A DNA stretch of 64,000 nucleotides from an uncultured Candidatus Melainabacteria bacterium (GTDB lineage Bacteria > Cyanobacteriota > Vampirovibrionia > Gastranaerophilales > Gastranaerophilaceae): positions 310,001-374,000 of the forward strand of contig CAKUTX010000001.1 in assembly GCA_934692485.1 (NCBI GenBank), given 5' to 3'. The translations under genes were made by a program, and so were the position numbers. Below the pieces are notes generated by a model that saw nothing but the letters and a program-made list of their open reading frames with translations, was not told the DNA's origin and did not search any database. Each line of letters starts with the position of its first letter. The stretch's first letter is position 1. Below are positions 10,789-19,783 of this stretch, one piece after another.

Positions 10789-10817
10789 ATTTTACCTGAA
10801 ATAAATTTATTTATCAA
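10789..10817 (-). promoter_or_regulatory. leaderless-type promoter of the LptF/G gene at 9646
   Basis: On the minus strand TTGATA (10812-10817) and TAAAAT (10789-10794) are separated by exactly 17 bases, and the -10 box ends six bases before the ATG at 10782. No ribosome binding site is present. The -35 overlaps the end of the upstream dehydrogenase gene. The spacing predicts transcription starting at or within a base or two of the start codon. Confidence 0.6.
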
Positions 10818-11778
10818 ACTCAATTAAAACTTTTAGGACGTTTTTTTCTTTGTTTTTTTCAAAAGCTTCAATCGCGTTATCAACACTGTATTTCGCGGAA
10901 ATCAATGGACGAAAATCAATTTTTTCAGATTTTAATAGCCTTAATGCAGGTGGGAATTGTCCACATCTTGAACCTAGAACGGTTATTTCGTCAATTACGA
11001 TAGGTGCAAGATTGAATTCTTTAGATGCTGCAATTGTGCTTTTTAAAACCAATACCCCACGAGGTTTTGTTAATGCCATAGCTGTTTCAAATCCGGAGAT
11101 AGAACCTGTTGCTTCAACCACAACATCGTATATTTTTTCAATTTTCAAATCTTGTAAAAGTTTAGTTTCGACGCCTTGCGCTTTTGCAATATCAAGTTTA
11201 TTCTGATGTTTTCCGACAAGCGTAACATCAATATTTTGGCTGTTTAATGTCAAAGCAGTAATTAGCCCCAATTTGCCATCCCCAAGAACTATAACTTTTT
11301 CAAAAGGCTTGATGTGAAGTTGTTCTGTAATTTCGCAAGCAGCCGCTAAAGGTTCAACAAAAACAGCTTGCTCGTCAGGAACATTGTCAGGAACCTCGAA
11401 AAGAGTTTCTAGAGGCATCGTGAAATATTGAGCAAAAACTCCATCCTTTTTCCATATTCCCAAAGTATGTCTGTCAGGGCAGTGGCGATATAATTTTTCT
11501 GCGCAATACGGGCATTCTGGTTTTTTGCAGCCGTAACTTATTTCTGCAACAACTCTCTTGCCAAGCAACGATTTGTCTTCGTCATTAATTTCTTCAACTA
11601 CACCAACAGCTTCGTGTCCGAGAATTCCTTGGTATCCCATGTACCCTTTTGTAATTTCAAAATCTGTATTGCAAATTCCGGCCAAAGTAACACGGACAAG
11701 AGCTTCACCTTTTTGAGGAATAGGTTTTTTATAATCATTTACAAGTTTTAATTCTTTATCAAATACTACAGCTTTCAT
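10807..11778 (-). CDS. zinc-dependent medium-chain alcohol/sugar-type dehydrogenase
   Basis: A 323-residue member of the MDR (alcohol dehydrogenase/threonine dehydrogenase) superfamily that oxidises alcohols or polyols with NAD(P). The catalytic zinc site is visible as AGICNTDFEI and GHEAVG. The structural zinc lobe is present as four cysteines in CKKPECPYC plus HC a few residues on (about residues 83-100). The Rossmann loop reads VLGDGKLGL (about 174-182). It is slightly shorter than the family average of about 345. GGAGAG lies before the ATG. The substrate cannot be predicted. Confidence 0.88.
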   Translation of the reverse strand: MKAVVFDKELKLVNDYKKPIPQKGEALVRVTLAGICNTDFEITKGYMGYQGILGHEAVGVVEEINDEDKSLLGKRVVAEISYGCKKPECPYCAEKLYRHCPDRHTLGIWKKDGVFAQYFTMPLETLFEVPDNVPDEQAVFVEPLAAACEITEQLHIKPFEKVIVLGDGKLGLITALTLNSQNIDVTLVGKHQNKLDIAKAQGVETKLLQDLKIEKIYDVVVEATGSISGFETAMALTKPRGVLVLKSTIAASKEFNLAPIVIDEITVLGSRCGQFPPALRLLKSEKIDFRPLISAKYSVDNAIEAFEKNKEKNVLKVLIEFDK

Positions 11779-11981
11779 AACTCTCCTTTTTCTTTATTTT
11801 AACATAAATTATTTTTTTCACAAAAAAGATTAAAAACCAAAATCTGTCGAATTCGACTCTCCCGAGTGTCTTGCTCTATCATTAAGTAAAAGAACACATG
11901 ATTTGATTATTTTGAGAAAATTAGTAAAAAGTTTTCAGAAAAAAATAAAAAGAAAAATTTGCATTTTTAATGAGTCCGTTT

Positions 11982-12041
11982 TTGACGTATGCTTATTTTA
12001 TACTTTTAGTGTAATATAAAAAAAGAAGAAGCATGAAGGGG
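11982..12041 (+). promoter_or_regulatory. candidate cas12a promoter region and ribosome binding site
   Basis: TTGACG (11982-11987) is followed by AT-rich sequence with TATACT (11999-12004) and TAATAT (12012-12017), but no pair has ideal 17-base spacing, so the exact -10 is uncertain. GAAGGGG (about 12036-12041) is a good ribosome binding site for the ATG at 12047. The 268-base gap from the dehydrogenase to cas12a otherwise shows only AT-rich sequence and a 12-base palindrome at 11846-11857. Confidence 0.4.
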
Positions 12042-12046
12042 TTATT

Positions 12047-15000
12047 ATGGAAGATTTATATTCAGACTTACATAATCTATATAGTTTATCAAAAACTTTA
12101 AGATTTGAGTTACAACCAGTTGGAAAAACAAAAGAAAATTTTGAAAATTATATTTTTGTTTCAGATGAGGAAAAAGCTGAAAATTTCAAAAAAGTAAAAA
12201 CATATTGTGATGAAGTTCATAAAATTTTTATCAATAATTGTCTAGAAAGTTTTAATTCAACAGATTTCAAACCACTATTACAAAGATATTATGAATTATT
12301 TCTAACAAATAATCGTTCAGAAGCAGAAGACAAAGAATTTGAAAAAATTCAAGAAAACTTGCGTAAAAAAATATCAGAATGTTTTAAAAAGAATGAACTA
12401 TATAAGGGGTTGTTTGAAAAAGATATGGTTAAAAAGTATCTTCCAGAACACTACAAAAATGATGAAGACAAATTAAAAGAAATAGAGCTTTTCTCAGATT
12501 TTACAACATATTTTACAGGTTATTACAAAAACAGACAAAATATGTATTCTGAGGAAAATAAATCAACTGCAATATCTTTCAGATTAATAAACCAAAATTT
12601 ACCAACATTTGTCAAAAACATGCAGAATTTCAAAAAGATACAAAGTGTAATTCCAACTATAGGAGAAACTTTGTCACCTAAACTTGGAATAGATATTGAA
12701 CACCTGTTTTTAAATATTGAGGTTTACGCAGAATGTTTAACGCAAAATGCTATCGATATATATAATTACGCAATTGGTGGGAAATCTCTAGATAATGGTG
12801 AAAAAATTCAAGGTATAAATGAATTTATAAATTTATATAATCAACAAAACCCTGATAAAAAACTTCCGAAATTAAAAGCTTTATACAAACAAATTTTGAG
12901 TGACAATACCAGTGCATCATTTAAAATTGATAAAATCGAAGATGATAAGGAATTAATAAATTTGATTAACAGCTATTACGAAAAGTTAAAACCTGTAATA
13001 GAACCTATAGATAACTCGTCAACAGAAACAGAACTAGTTTCAGCTATAAAAAATCTTTCAAATTACGACTTAAGTAAAATTTGGATAAATCAAGATAATT
13101 TAACAAATATTGCACAACAAGTTTATGGGGATTGGAATTACATCACACATTTACTTGAAGAAGAATATAATAGTCAAAATCCTAAAAGCGCAAAACAAAG
13201 TATTGAAAAATATAATGAAAAAAGAGGTAAGGAATTAAAAAGAATAAAAGAGTATTCTTTAGCACATCTAAATTCGCTAATTGCAAAATATGACACATCA
13301 GCTAATGATAAAATTCAGGTATATTTTGTTGAAAATCTTTCAAAAATCTTAGCGGATATTAAATCTTCTCAATCGCAATGTAATGAAATTCTTACTCAAA
13401 ACTATGAAGAAGGGAATAAAGCTTTATTAGGTAATACTGCAGGTATTTCATTGATAAAAGATTTTCTTGAAAACATGAAAAAGCTGCAAATATTAATAAA
13501 AACACTTATGCCAAAATCAACAGGTATTGAAACTGATGATTTATTTTATAATGCACTTAATTATGAAATATTATCAGAAATAATACCTGTTTATAACAAA
13601 GTAAGAAATTATGTTACTCAAAAACCATATTCTATTGAAAAATTTCCACTTACCTTTAATTGCCCAACACTACTAGACGGTTGGGATTTGAATAAAGAAG
13701 AAAGTAATTTAAGTACTCTGTTTGAAAAAGATGGATATTACTATCTTGGAATAATGAATAAAAAAGATAATAATATATTTAAAGATATTCAACCAGCAAA
13801 AGAAAATGAAAATTATTACAACAAGTTTGAATACAAATTATTACCTGGACCAAATAAAATGCTTCCAAAAGTATTCTTTTCTGCATCTAGAATTGCAGAA
13901 TTTAATCCAACTGATGAACTTTTAAGTAAATACAAAAAAGGTTGTCATAAAAAAGGAACAGATTTTGATATAAATTTCTGTAGAGATTTAATTGATTTTT
14001 ACAAAAAATCAATTTCAATACACCAAGATTGGTCACAATTTAACTTCAAATTTGATAACACAAACGAATATCAAGATATTAGCAAGTTTTATAGGCAAGT
14101 TGAAGAACAGGGTTATAAAATTTCAACAATAAATATTCCTGAAAATTACATCAACAGTCTTGTTGAAGATGGAAAACTATTCTTATTCAAGATATACAAC
14201 AAAGATTTTTCTGAATACTCTAAGGGAACACCAAATTTACATACATTGTATTGGAAAGCTCTTTTTGATGAAGATAATCTAAAAGATGTTGTATATAAAT
14301 TAAACGGTGGCGCAGAAGTTTTTTATCGTAAAAAAAGTATTGAATACAAAGTTACTCACCCTAAAAATCAACCAATAAAAAATAAGAATGAATTAAATCA
14401 TAAAAAAGAAAGTACTTTTGCTTACGATTTAATTAAGAACAAGCGTTTTACAATGGATAAATTTTTATTCCATGTTCCAATCACGCTAAATTTTAAAAGT
14501 GAAAATCTAGAATATATTAACGAATTTGTTAACACAAAAATCAAAAGTGAAGACAATATTAATGTTATTGGTATTGATAGAGGTGAACGTAATTTGATTT
14601 ACCTTACTGTTATTAATTCAAAAGGTGAAATATTAGAACAAATTTCAATGAATGAAATAGTCAACGAATACAAAGGTGAAACTTATAGAACTAATTACCA
14701 CGACTTGCTAAATAAAAAAGAAGAAGAAAGAAATGAAGCAAGAAAAAGTTGGGGCACAATCGAAAACATTAAAGAACTAAAAGAAGGCTACATGAGCCAA
14801 GTTATACATAAAATAACAGATTTAATGATGAAGTATAACGCAATCATTGTACTTGAAGACCTAAATAGTGGTTTTAAAAATTCAAGAAAAAAAGTTGAAA
14901 AACAAGTATATGATAAATTTGAAACAATGCTTATCAATAAGCTATCTTATTTTGTAGATAAAAAACAAGATAAATTCAATGAGGGCGGATTATTAAATGC

Positions 15001-15730
15001 TTATCAGCTTGTAAATAAGGATTCAAAAGGGAAACAATCAGGTGTATTATTCTATATTCCAGCTTGGAATACAAGTAAAATTGACCCTGTAACAGGATTT
15101 GTTAACTTGTTCTACTTAAAAAATATGAGCATAGAAAAAGCTAAAGAATTTTTCAATAAATTTGAAGATATTAGATATAACAAAGAAGAAAATATTTTTG
15201 AATTTGATTTTGATTACTCAAAATTTGCCGATAAAGCTTGTGGTATAAGAAAAGATTGGACAATTTGTACTTACGGAGAAAGAATAAGAACATTTAGAAA
15301 CCCTGAAAAGAATAATCAATGGGATAATGAAGAAGTTAAATTAACAGAAAAATTTAAAGAATTATTTGAAAAATATTCCGTAGATTTGTCAGATATAAAA
15401 AAATGTATTCAAAAACAGACTGAGAAAAAATTCTTTGATAGCTTAATTGGATTATTCAAATTGACGCTACAAATGAGAAATAGCGTAACAAACTCAAGCA
15501 TTGATTATATTTTATCGCCAGTTAAAGATAAAAATGGAAACTTCTATGATTCAAGAAAAAATATTGAAACATTGCCAAAAGATGCCGATGCAAATGGTGC
15601 TTATAATATTGCAAGAAAAGGGTTAATGCTTATAGCTCAAATTAAAGAAGCTGAAGACTTGAGCAAATTAAAACTAGCTCCAATAACAAATGAACAATGG
15701 CTTACTTACGTTCAAGAAAAGAATATGTAA
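12047..15730 (+). CDS. cas12a: Cas12a (Cpf1), type V-A CRISPR effector nuclease
   Basis: A 1,227-residue single-protein effector that processes its own crRNA and cuts both strands of target DNA with one RuvC site. It begins with the family block YSLSKTLRFELQPVGKT. RuvC-I is D844 in IGIDRGERN, RuvC-II is E937 in VLEDLNSGF, and RuvC-III is the Asp of DADANGAYN (D1179). The nuclease-domain arginine is R1144 in LQMRNS. The crRNA-processing set is intact as H771, K780 and K797. The spacing from H771 to D844 to E937 (73 and 93 residues) and the length match what I recall of LbCas12a, so it is probably a close architectural relative. Cas4, Cas1 and Cas2 follow without gaps. PAM preference (TTTV in known members) is not visible here. 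Confidence 0.99.
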   Translation: MEDLYSDLHNLYSLSKTLRFELQPVGKTKENFENYIFVSDEEKAENFKKVKTYCDEVHKIFINNCLESFNSTDFKPLLQRYYELFLTNNRSEAEDKEFEKIQENLRKKISECFKKNELYKGLFEKDMVKKYLPEHYKNDEDKLKEIELFSDFTTYFTGYYKNRQNMYSEENKSTAISFRLINQNLPTFVKNMQNFKKIQSVIPTIGETLSPKLGIDIEHLFLNIEVYAECLTQNAIDIYNYAIGGKSLDNGEKIQGINEFINLYNQQNPDKKLPKLKALYKQILSDNTSASFKIDKIEDDKELINLINSYYEKLKPVIEPIDNSSTETELVSAIKNLSNYDLSKIWINQDNLTNIAQQVYGDWNYITHLLEEEYNSQNPKSAKQSIEKYNEKRGKELKRIKEYSLAHLNSLIAKYDTSANDKIQVYFVENLSKILADIKSSQSQCNEILTQNYEEGNKALLGNTAGISLIKDFLENMKKLQILIKTLMPKSTGIETDDLFYNALNYEILSEIIPVYNKVRNYVTQKPYSIEKFPLTFNCPTLLDGWDLNKEESNLSTLFEKDGYYYLGIMNKKDNNIFKDIQPAKENENYYNKFEYKLLPGPNKMLPKVFFSASRIAEFNPTDELLSKYKKGCHKKGTDFDINFCRDLIDFYKKSISIHQDWSQFNFKFDNTNEYQDISKFYRQVEEQGYKISTINIPENYINSLVEDGKLFLFKIYNKDFSEYSKGTPNLHTLYWKALFDEDNLKDVVYKLNGGAEVFYRKKSIEYKVTHPKNQPIKNKNELNHKKESTFAYDLIKNKRFTMDKFLFHVPITLNFKSENLEYINEFVNTKIKSEDNINVIGIDRGERNLIYLTVINSKGEILEQISMNEIVNEYKGETYRTNYHDLLNKKEEERNEARKSWGTIENIKELKEGYMSQVIHKITDLMMKYNAIIVLEDLNSGFKNSRKKVEKQVYDKFETMLINKLSYFVDKKQDKFNEGGLLNAYQLVNKDSKGKQSGVLFYIPAWNTSKIDPVTGFVNLFYLKNMSIEKAKEFFNKFEDIRYNKEENIFEFDFDYSKFADKACGIRKDWTICTYGERIRTFRNPEKNNQWDNEEVKLTEKFKELFEKYSVDLSDIKKCIQKQTEKKFFDSLIGLFKLTLQMRNSVTNSSIDYILSPVKDKNGNFYDSRKNIETLPKDADANGAYNIARKGLMLIAQIKEAEDLSKLKLAPITNEQWLTYVQEKNM

Positions 15731-16290
15731 TGGAAGAAATTATACTTATTTCATATTTGAACGATTTTATTTTTTGTCCCATATCAATTTATTTTCATAA
15801 ATTGTATGGGGACTTAGATAAAAGATTATATCAAACGACTTATCAAATTAATGGAACAAATGCACACAAAAGCATTGATACAAAGAAGTATTCAAGCAAA
15901 AAGAATATTTTACAATCAATAAATGTGTATTCCGAAGAATTTGGAATACAAGGCAAAATAGATACTTTCGATATTGATAACGGAATATTAACTGAACGAA
16001 AAAATAAAATTGCGAAAATCTACGATGGATACATTTTTCAGGTTTATGCACAATATTACGCACTTACTGAAATGGGATATGATGTCAAAAAAATTCGTTT
16101 TCATAGTTTATCTGACAACAAAAACTATCCAGTTCCACTTCCAAAAGATAATCCAATATTTGATTTAAAATTTAGAAAATTGATAAAAGAAATGCACGAA
16201 TTTAATGCTGATGAATTTATGCAAACAAACACAAACAAATGTATGAAATGCATATATGAACCATCTTGTGATAGGAGCTTATTATGCTAA
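15730..16290 (+). CDS. cas4: Cas4 exonuclease
   Basis: Cas4 trims pre-spacers and selects PAM-adjacent ends during adaptation. The start is set at the ATG at 15730, which shares one base with the cas12a stop (TAATG); an ATG further upstream at 15697 lies inside cas12a and is less likely. The 186-residue protein has the RecB-like nuclease residues H46, D78 (GKID), E89 and K91 (TERKN), then the QVYAQYYAL helix. Four cysteines for the Fe-S cluster are C16 and the C-terminal C171, C174 and C180. The last residues overlap cas1 by seven bases. All expected residues are present. Confidence 0.95.
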   Translation: MEEIILISYLNDFIFCPISIYFHKLYGDLDKRLYQTTYQINGTNAHKSIDTKKYSSKKNILQSINVYSEEFGIQGKIDTFDIDNGILTERKNKIAKIYDGYIFQVYAQYYALTEMGYDVKKIRFHSLSDNKNYPVPLPKDNPIFDLKFRKLIKEMHEFNADEFMQTNTNKCMKCIYEPSCDRSLLC

Positions 16291-17258
16291 GTGAACCAGA
16301 TTTTTTAGAAAAGAAAGTAATTCTCGCATATACAAAAGACGGAGATAAAATTTCTTTTAAAAACGATAATATCATTATTACAGATGCCGACGGGACAATA
16401 AAACTACAATTAAGTTGTTACCGGTTATTTGCAATCTTTATTATTGGGGGAATAAGCCTAACTTCAGGAATTATTTCAAGAAGTAAAAAGTTTGGGTTTT
16501 CAATTGTCTTATTCTCTGCGAATTTCAAAGTTTATTCTACAATCAACTATTCTCTCGAGGGCAACACTTTGTTGAGAAAGAAACAGTACACAACTCTTAA
16601 CTCGCTAAATATTGCCCAAAATTTAATAATAAATAAAATTGAAAATCAAAAAGAAACAATAAAAAAACTAAGAGATGAAAACTCAAAGGATGGGATAAAA
16701 CTTTTAGAAAAATCTATTGAAACATTGAGTTTAAAACCCTATTCAATATCTGAAATAATGGGTATAGAGGGGGCTTCTTCAAAAGTTTATTTTAATAGAC
16801 TTTTTAAAGAATTTAACTGGAAAGGCAGACAACCTCGTCTGAAATTTGACGAAATAAATCTGCTGATGGATATTGGATATACAGTATTATTCAACTATAT
16901 AGAAGCTATCTTAAATATATATGGATTTGATATTTATAAGGGCAATCTTCATCAAGAATTTTATAAAAGAAAATCTTTAGTCTGTGATATTATAGAACCT
17001 TTCAGACCTATTGTAGATTATAAGATTAGAAAATTATTGAAACTTGGCCAACTAAATCAATTTGAGTTTAAACAAGAAAATAATCAATATCAATTATCTT
17101 ACGAATACAGTAGCAAATTTGTGACTCTAATTTTGTCAGAAATTACAAACTACAAAAAATCCATATTCAAATATATTCAACAGTATTATAGGTGGTTTAT
17201 GAAAGATAAGGATATTATTTTATTTCCGAAAGCGGAGTTGATATATGATAATAATTAG
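16284..17258 (+). CDS. cas1: Cas1 spacer integrase
   Basis: Cas1 is the integrase that inserts new spacers into the array with Cas2. The 324-residue protein has an N-terminal beta domain (residues 1-~85) and an all-helical catalytic domain. The metal-binding triad is intact: E162 in GIEGASS, H223 in GNLHQEF and E238 in DIIEPFRP. It overlaps cas4 upstream (7 bases) and cas2 downstream (14 bases), so adaptation genes are translationally coupled. Length and motif spacing are normal for V-A/I-B-like Cas1. Confidence 0.97.
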   Translation: MLSEPDFLEKKVILAYTKDGDKISFKNDNIIITDADGTIKLQLSCYRLFAIFIIGGISLTSGIISRSKKFGFSIVLFSANFKVYSTINYSLEGNTLLRKKQYTTLNSLNIAQNLIINKIENQKETIKKLRDENSKDGIKLLEKSIETLSLKPYSISEIMGIEGASSKVYFNRLFKEFNWKGRQPRLKFDEINLLMDIGYTVLFNYIEAILNIYGFDIYKGNLHQEFYKRKSLVCDIIEPFRPIVDYKIRKLLKLGQLNQFEFKQENNQYQLSYEYSSKFVTLILSEITNYKKSIFKYIQQYYRWFMKDKDIILFPKAELIYDNN

Positions 17259-17520
17259 TTACGATATAAAAAATGATAAACTTAGAACAAGATTTTCAAA
17301 ATATATAAAAAAGTTTGGATATAGGCTTCAATACTCTGTTTTCGAAATAACAAATAGTAAAAGAATGCTTGATAATATAATGAGCGAAATTTCTTCAAAG
17401 TTTGAAAAAGAATTTGACCAAACAGATAGTATAATCATAATAGAGACAAGTAAAAATTGTAAAATTACAAAATGGGGCTATGCAAAAAACGATAATAGTG
17501 ATATACTTGTAGTAAGTTAA
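17245..17520 (+). CDS. cas2: Cas2 adaptation protein
   Basis: A 91-residue ferredoxin-like protein that dimerises and bridges two Cas1 dimers during spacer integration. It starts MIIISYDIKNDKLRTRFSKY with the conserved Asp (D7) after the first strand, then GYRLQYSVFEI and a final strand. The length is typical. It starts inside the end of cas1 and is the last gene before the leader and array. Confidence 0.97.
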   Translation: MIIISYDIKNDKLRTRFSKYIKKFGYRLQYSVFEITNSKRMLDNIMSEISSKFEKEFDQTDSIIIIETSKNCKITKWGYAKNDNSDILVVS

Positions 17521-17650
17521 ACTGAATTACAAACCTCAGTCTTAATTTGAAAAATATACAAAAAGTATTAGCAATGATAACAAAAAAGCTCCAAAAATCG
17601 CACATTGATAACATAATATGCAAAGTTTGGACAAAATATGGCCCGTAAGG
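17521..17650 (+). promoter_or_regulatory. CRISPR leader
   Basis: This 130-base AT-rich, gene-free stretch lies between cas2 and the first repeat. The degenerate repeat is at the opposite end of the array, which identifies this side as the leader, where new spacers enter and where array transcription starts. It contains AT-rich hexamers (for example TAATAT at 17614-17619) but no promoter with ideal spacing, so I do not assign one. Confidence 0.8.
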
Positions 17651-19142
17651 GTCTAATACTTAAATATAATTTCTACTATTGTAGATCTCGAGGACGCTGG
17701 TATAAAATAGGCTCTGTCTAATACTTAAATATAATTTCTACTATTGTAGATATATAGCCACCTGTCTCGTAACTACTTCGTCTAATACTTAAATATAATT
17801 TCTACTATTGTAGATCGCAGAAGTTAGAGGAAGAAATAAAGCGTCTAATACTTAAATATAATTTCTACTATTGTAGATTCTTTTGAACTTCTGATAAATA
17901 CTTATTGTCTAATACTTAAATATAATTTCTACTATTGTAGATTTAATTACTTTTGCCTTTTTTAAAAAAGTCTAATACTTAAATATAATTTCTACTATTG
18001 TAGATATCATCTTGCTTTGTCCTTTACTTTGTGTCTAATACTTAAATATAATTTCTACTATTGTAGATGACAAAGTGAATGGCAATACATTCAAGAGTCT
18101 AATACTTAAATATAATTTCTACTATTGTAGATGGTCGGCTCACCCCACGAGCACCGTAATGTCTAATACTTAAATATAATTTCTACTATTGTAGATTAGA
18201 AACTAAAACTCACTATGATAAACGAGTCTAATACTTAAATATAATTTCTACTATTGTAGATTATAGTCGTTGCGTCTTTCCAGTAGTCGTCTAATACTTA
18301 AATATAATTTCTACTATTGTAGATATCTAATCCCCTATTTTTAATATATTTGTCTAATACTTAAATATAATTTCTACTATTGTAGATAGTATGGAAGCGG
18401 AAGTATTGCATCTTTAGTCTAATACTTAAATATAATTTCTACTATTGTAGATTTTTTATCGTTACCGACTCCCTGATATTGTCTAATACTTAAATATAAT
18501 TTCTACTATTGTAGATATAAGTTCTTCACACTTATCCACGTTGAGTCTAATACTTAAATATAATTTCTACTATTGTAGATCTTCCTGCTCTTGCTCTTCC
18601 TGTGTTTGTCTAATACTTAAATATAATTTCTACTATTGTAGATGGCAAGCATAACTGGGTATATTCAAGAGGTCTAATACTTAAATATAATTTCTACTAT
18701 TGTAGATAAAGGAGAAAAAGGGTATTTAATCAAAGTCTAATACTTAAATATAATTTCTACTATTGTAGATCAGGCCTAGATACGGTGAAGATTTTATGTC
18801 TAATACTTAAATATAATTTCTACTATTGTAGATCCCATAGTGGTTACAAATTCACCTCTAGTCTAATACTTAAATATAATTTCTACTATTGTAGATATGT
18901 TCCATATGAAAAACCACCAACAAGTCTAATACTTAAATATAATTTCTACTATTGTAGATTTTAATGCGATAAGCCCTATAATTATTGTCTAATACTTAAA
19001 TATAATTTCTACTATTGTAGATTCAGAGTTGCCGTTACTTCGATGAGATGTCTAATACTTAAATATAATTTCTACTATTGTAGATGAGTCTTGGAGAGTT
19101 TTTAACCCACGCGTCTAATACTTAAATATAACTTCTACAGAT
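17651..19142 (+). CRISPR. type V-A CRISPR array, 24 repeats and 23 spacers
   Basis: Twenty-three repeats of 36 bases look identical by eye, starting at 17651, 17716, 17780, 17843 and so on to 19050. Spacers are 27-29 bases (mostly 27). The repeat ends in the Cas12a handle TCTACTATTGTAGAT, in which TCTAC and GTAGA form the stem recognised by Cas12a and TATT the loop. The 24th repeat (19113-19142) is shortened: one T-to-C change and loss of the loop and half of the stem, so it could not make a crRNA. All spacers differ. Several are G/C-rich compared with the host, consistent with foreign origin. Confidence 0.99.
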
Positions 19143-19607
19143 TAGGATGCCCGATAGGGTAGAACCTCGTTTGAACGACTTACAGGAGTGAAAACTTGGA
19201 GGTGAGAGGCCTCCAACCCTAAACATTAAAAAAAGCTCACCTGTTGATGAGCTTTAATATTCTGGGGTGGAAGGACTCGCTTTAGATGTAGGCGAGCAAC
19301 ACGAGCCGTACAGATTAGGATACCCGATAGGGTAGAACCTCGTTTGAACGACTTGCAGGAGTGAAAACTTGGAGGTGAGAGGCCTCCAACCCTAAACATT
19401 AAAAAAAGCTCACCTGTTGATGAGCTTTAATATTCTGGGGTGGAAGGACTCGCTTTAGATGTAGGCGAGCAACACGAGCCGTACAGATTAGGATACCCGA
19501 TAGGGTAGAACCTCGTTTGAACGACTTGCAGGAGTGAAAACTTGGAGGTGAGAGGCCGCCAGCCATAAACATTAAAAAAAGCTCACCTGTAGATGAGCTT
19601 TAATATT

Positions 19608-19625
<18 letters not shown>
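19136..19625. repeat. three 173-bp tandem units carrying a tRNA-Gln 3' end
   Basis: Units begin with TACAGATTAGGA at 19136, 19309 and 19482, an exact 173-base period. Each carries small hairpins (TACCC-GATA-GGGTA; TCGTT-TG-AACGA; TTGGAGG-CCTCCAA), a minus-strand terminator hairpin, and a 17-base sequence identical to the 3' end of tRNA-Gln (19263-19279, 19436-19452, and in the intact tRNA at 19609-19625). Units one and two are nearly identical; unit three has a few changes, including loss of perfect pairing in the last hairpin. The first unit begins inside the shortened final CRISPR repeat. Such arrays next to a tRNA 3' end resemble repeated attachment sites or local tandem duplication; no integrase gene is near. 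Confidence 0.9.
19573..19601 (-). terminator. terminator of tRNA-Gln
   Basis: AAAGCTCA (19578-19585) pairs with TGAGCTTT (19594-19601); on the minus strand the stem is followed by a run of T (the A run at 19574-19580). The same hairpin is duplicated in the other two tandem units. Confidence 0.85.
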
Positions 19626-19680
<55 letters not shown>

Positions 19681-19697
19681 ATATTGGGTACTTCTTT

Positions 19698-19725
19698 ATT
19701 ATATGCAATAAAATTTTATTGTCAA
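19698..19725 (-). promoter_or_regulatory. consensus promoter of tRNA-Gln
   Basis: On the minus strand a perfect TTGACA (19720-19725) and a perfect TATAAT (19698-19703) are 16 bases apart, pointing towards the tRNA-Gln gene about 18 bases away. This is the strongest sigma-70-type promoter seen in the window. Confidence 0.9.
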
Positions 19726-19726
19726 T

Positions 19727-19772
19727 AACCAGTCTTAGTTTAATATCTTTTTCTTTTTAAACTAAGACGGTT
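19727..19772. terminator. long hairpin downstream of upp
   Basis: AACC-GTCTTAGTTTA (19727-19742, one bulged A) pairs with TAAACTAAGAC-GGTT (19758-19772), giving a stem of 15 pairs around a 15-base pyrimidine-rich loop. It lies just past the upp stop on the minus strand and just upstream of the tRNA promoter, so it probably ends upp transcription, although no clear T run follows. Confidence 0.6.
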
Positions 19773-19783
19773 ACTGAATTTAA

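Noticed and set aside
10256..10804. A 182-codon open frame on the plus strand
   Set aside because: It lies fully opposite the LptF/G gene, has no ribosome binding site and gives a protein of implausible composition; it is a shadow frame.
11846..11857. Perfect palindrome GTCGAATTCGAC upstream of cas12a, which looks a little like a tRNA T-arm
   Set aside because: It contains no full tRNA and does not match the tRNA-Gln 3' end, so I do not call it an attachment site; a restriction-site-like chance palindrome is possible.
15697..15732. Upstream ATG for cas4 at 15697
   Set aside because: It lies inside cas12a and adds eleven residues without family similarity; the TAATG at 15730 is the better start.
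17521..17650. tracrRNA-like anti-repeat in the leader
   Set aside because: Cas12a needs no tracrRNA and no stretch complementary to the repeat was found here.
19263..19452. Two extra tRNA-Gln-like 3' ends
   Set aside because: Only 17 bases of the tRNA are present in each; no cloverleaf can form, so they are not tRNA genes.
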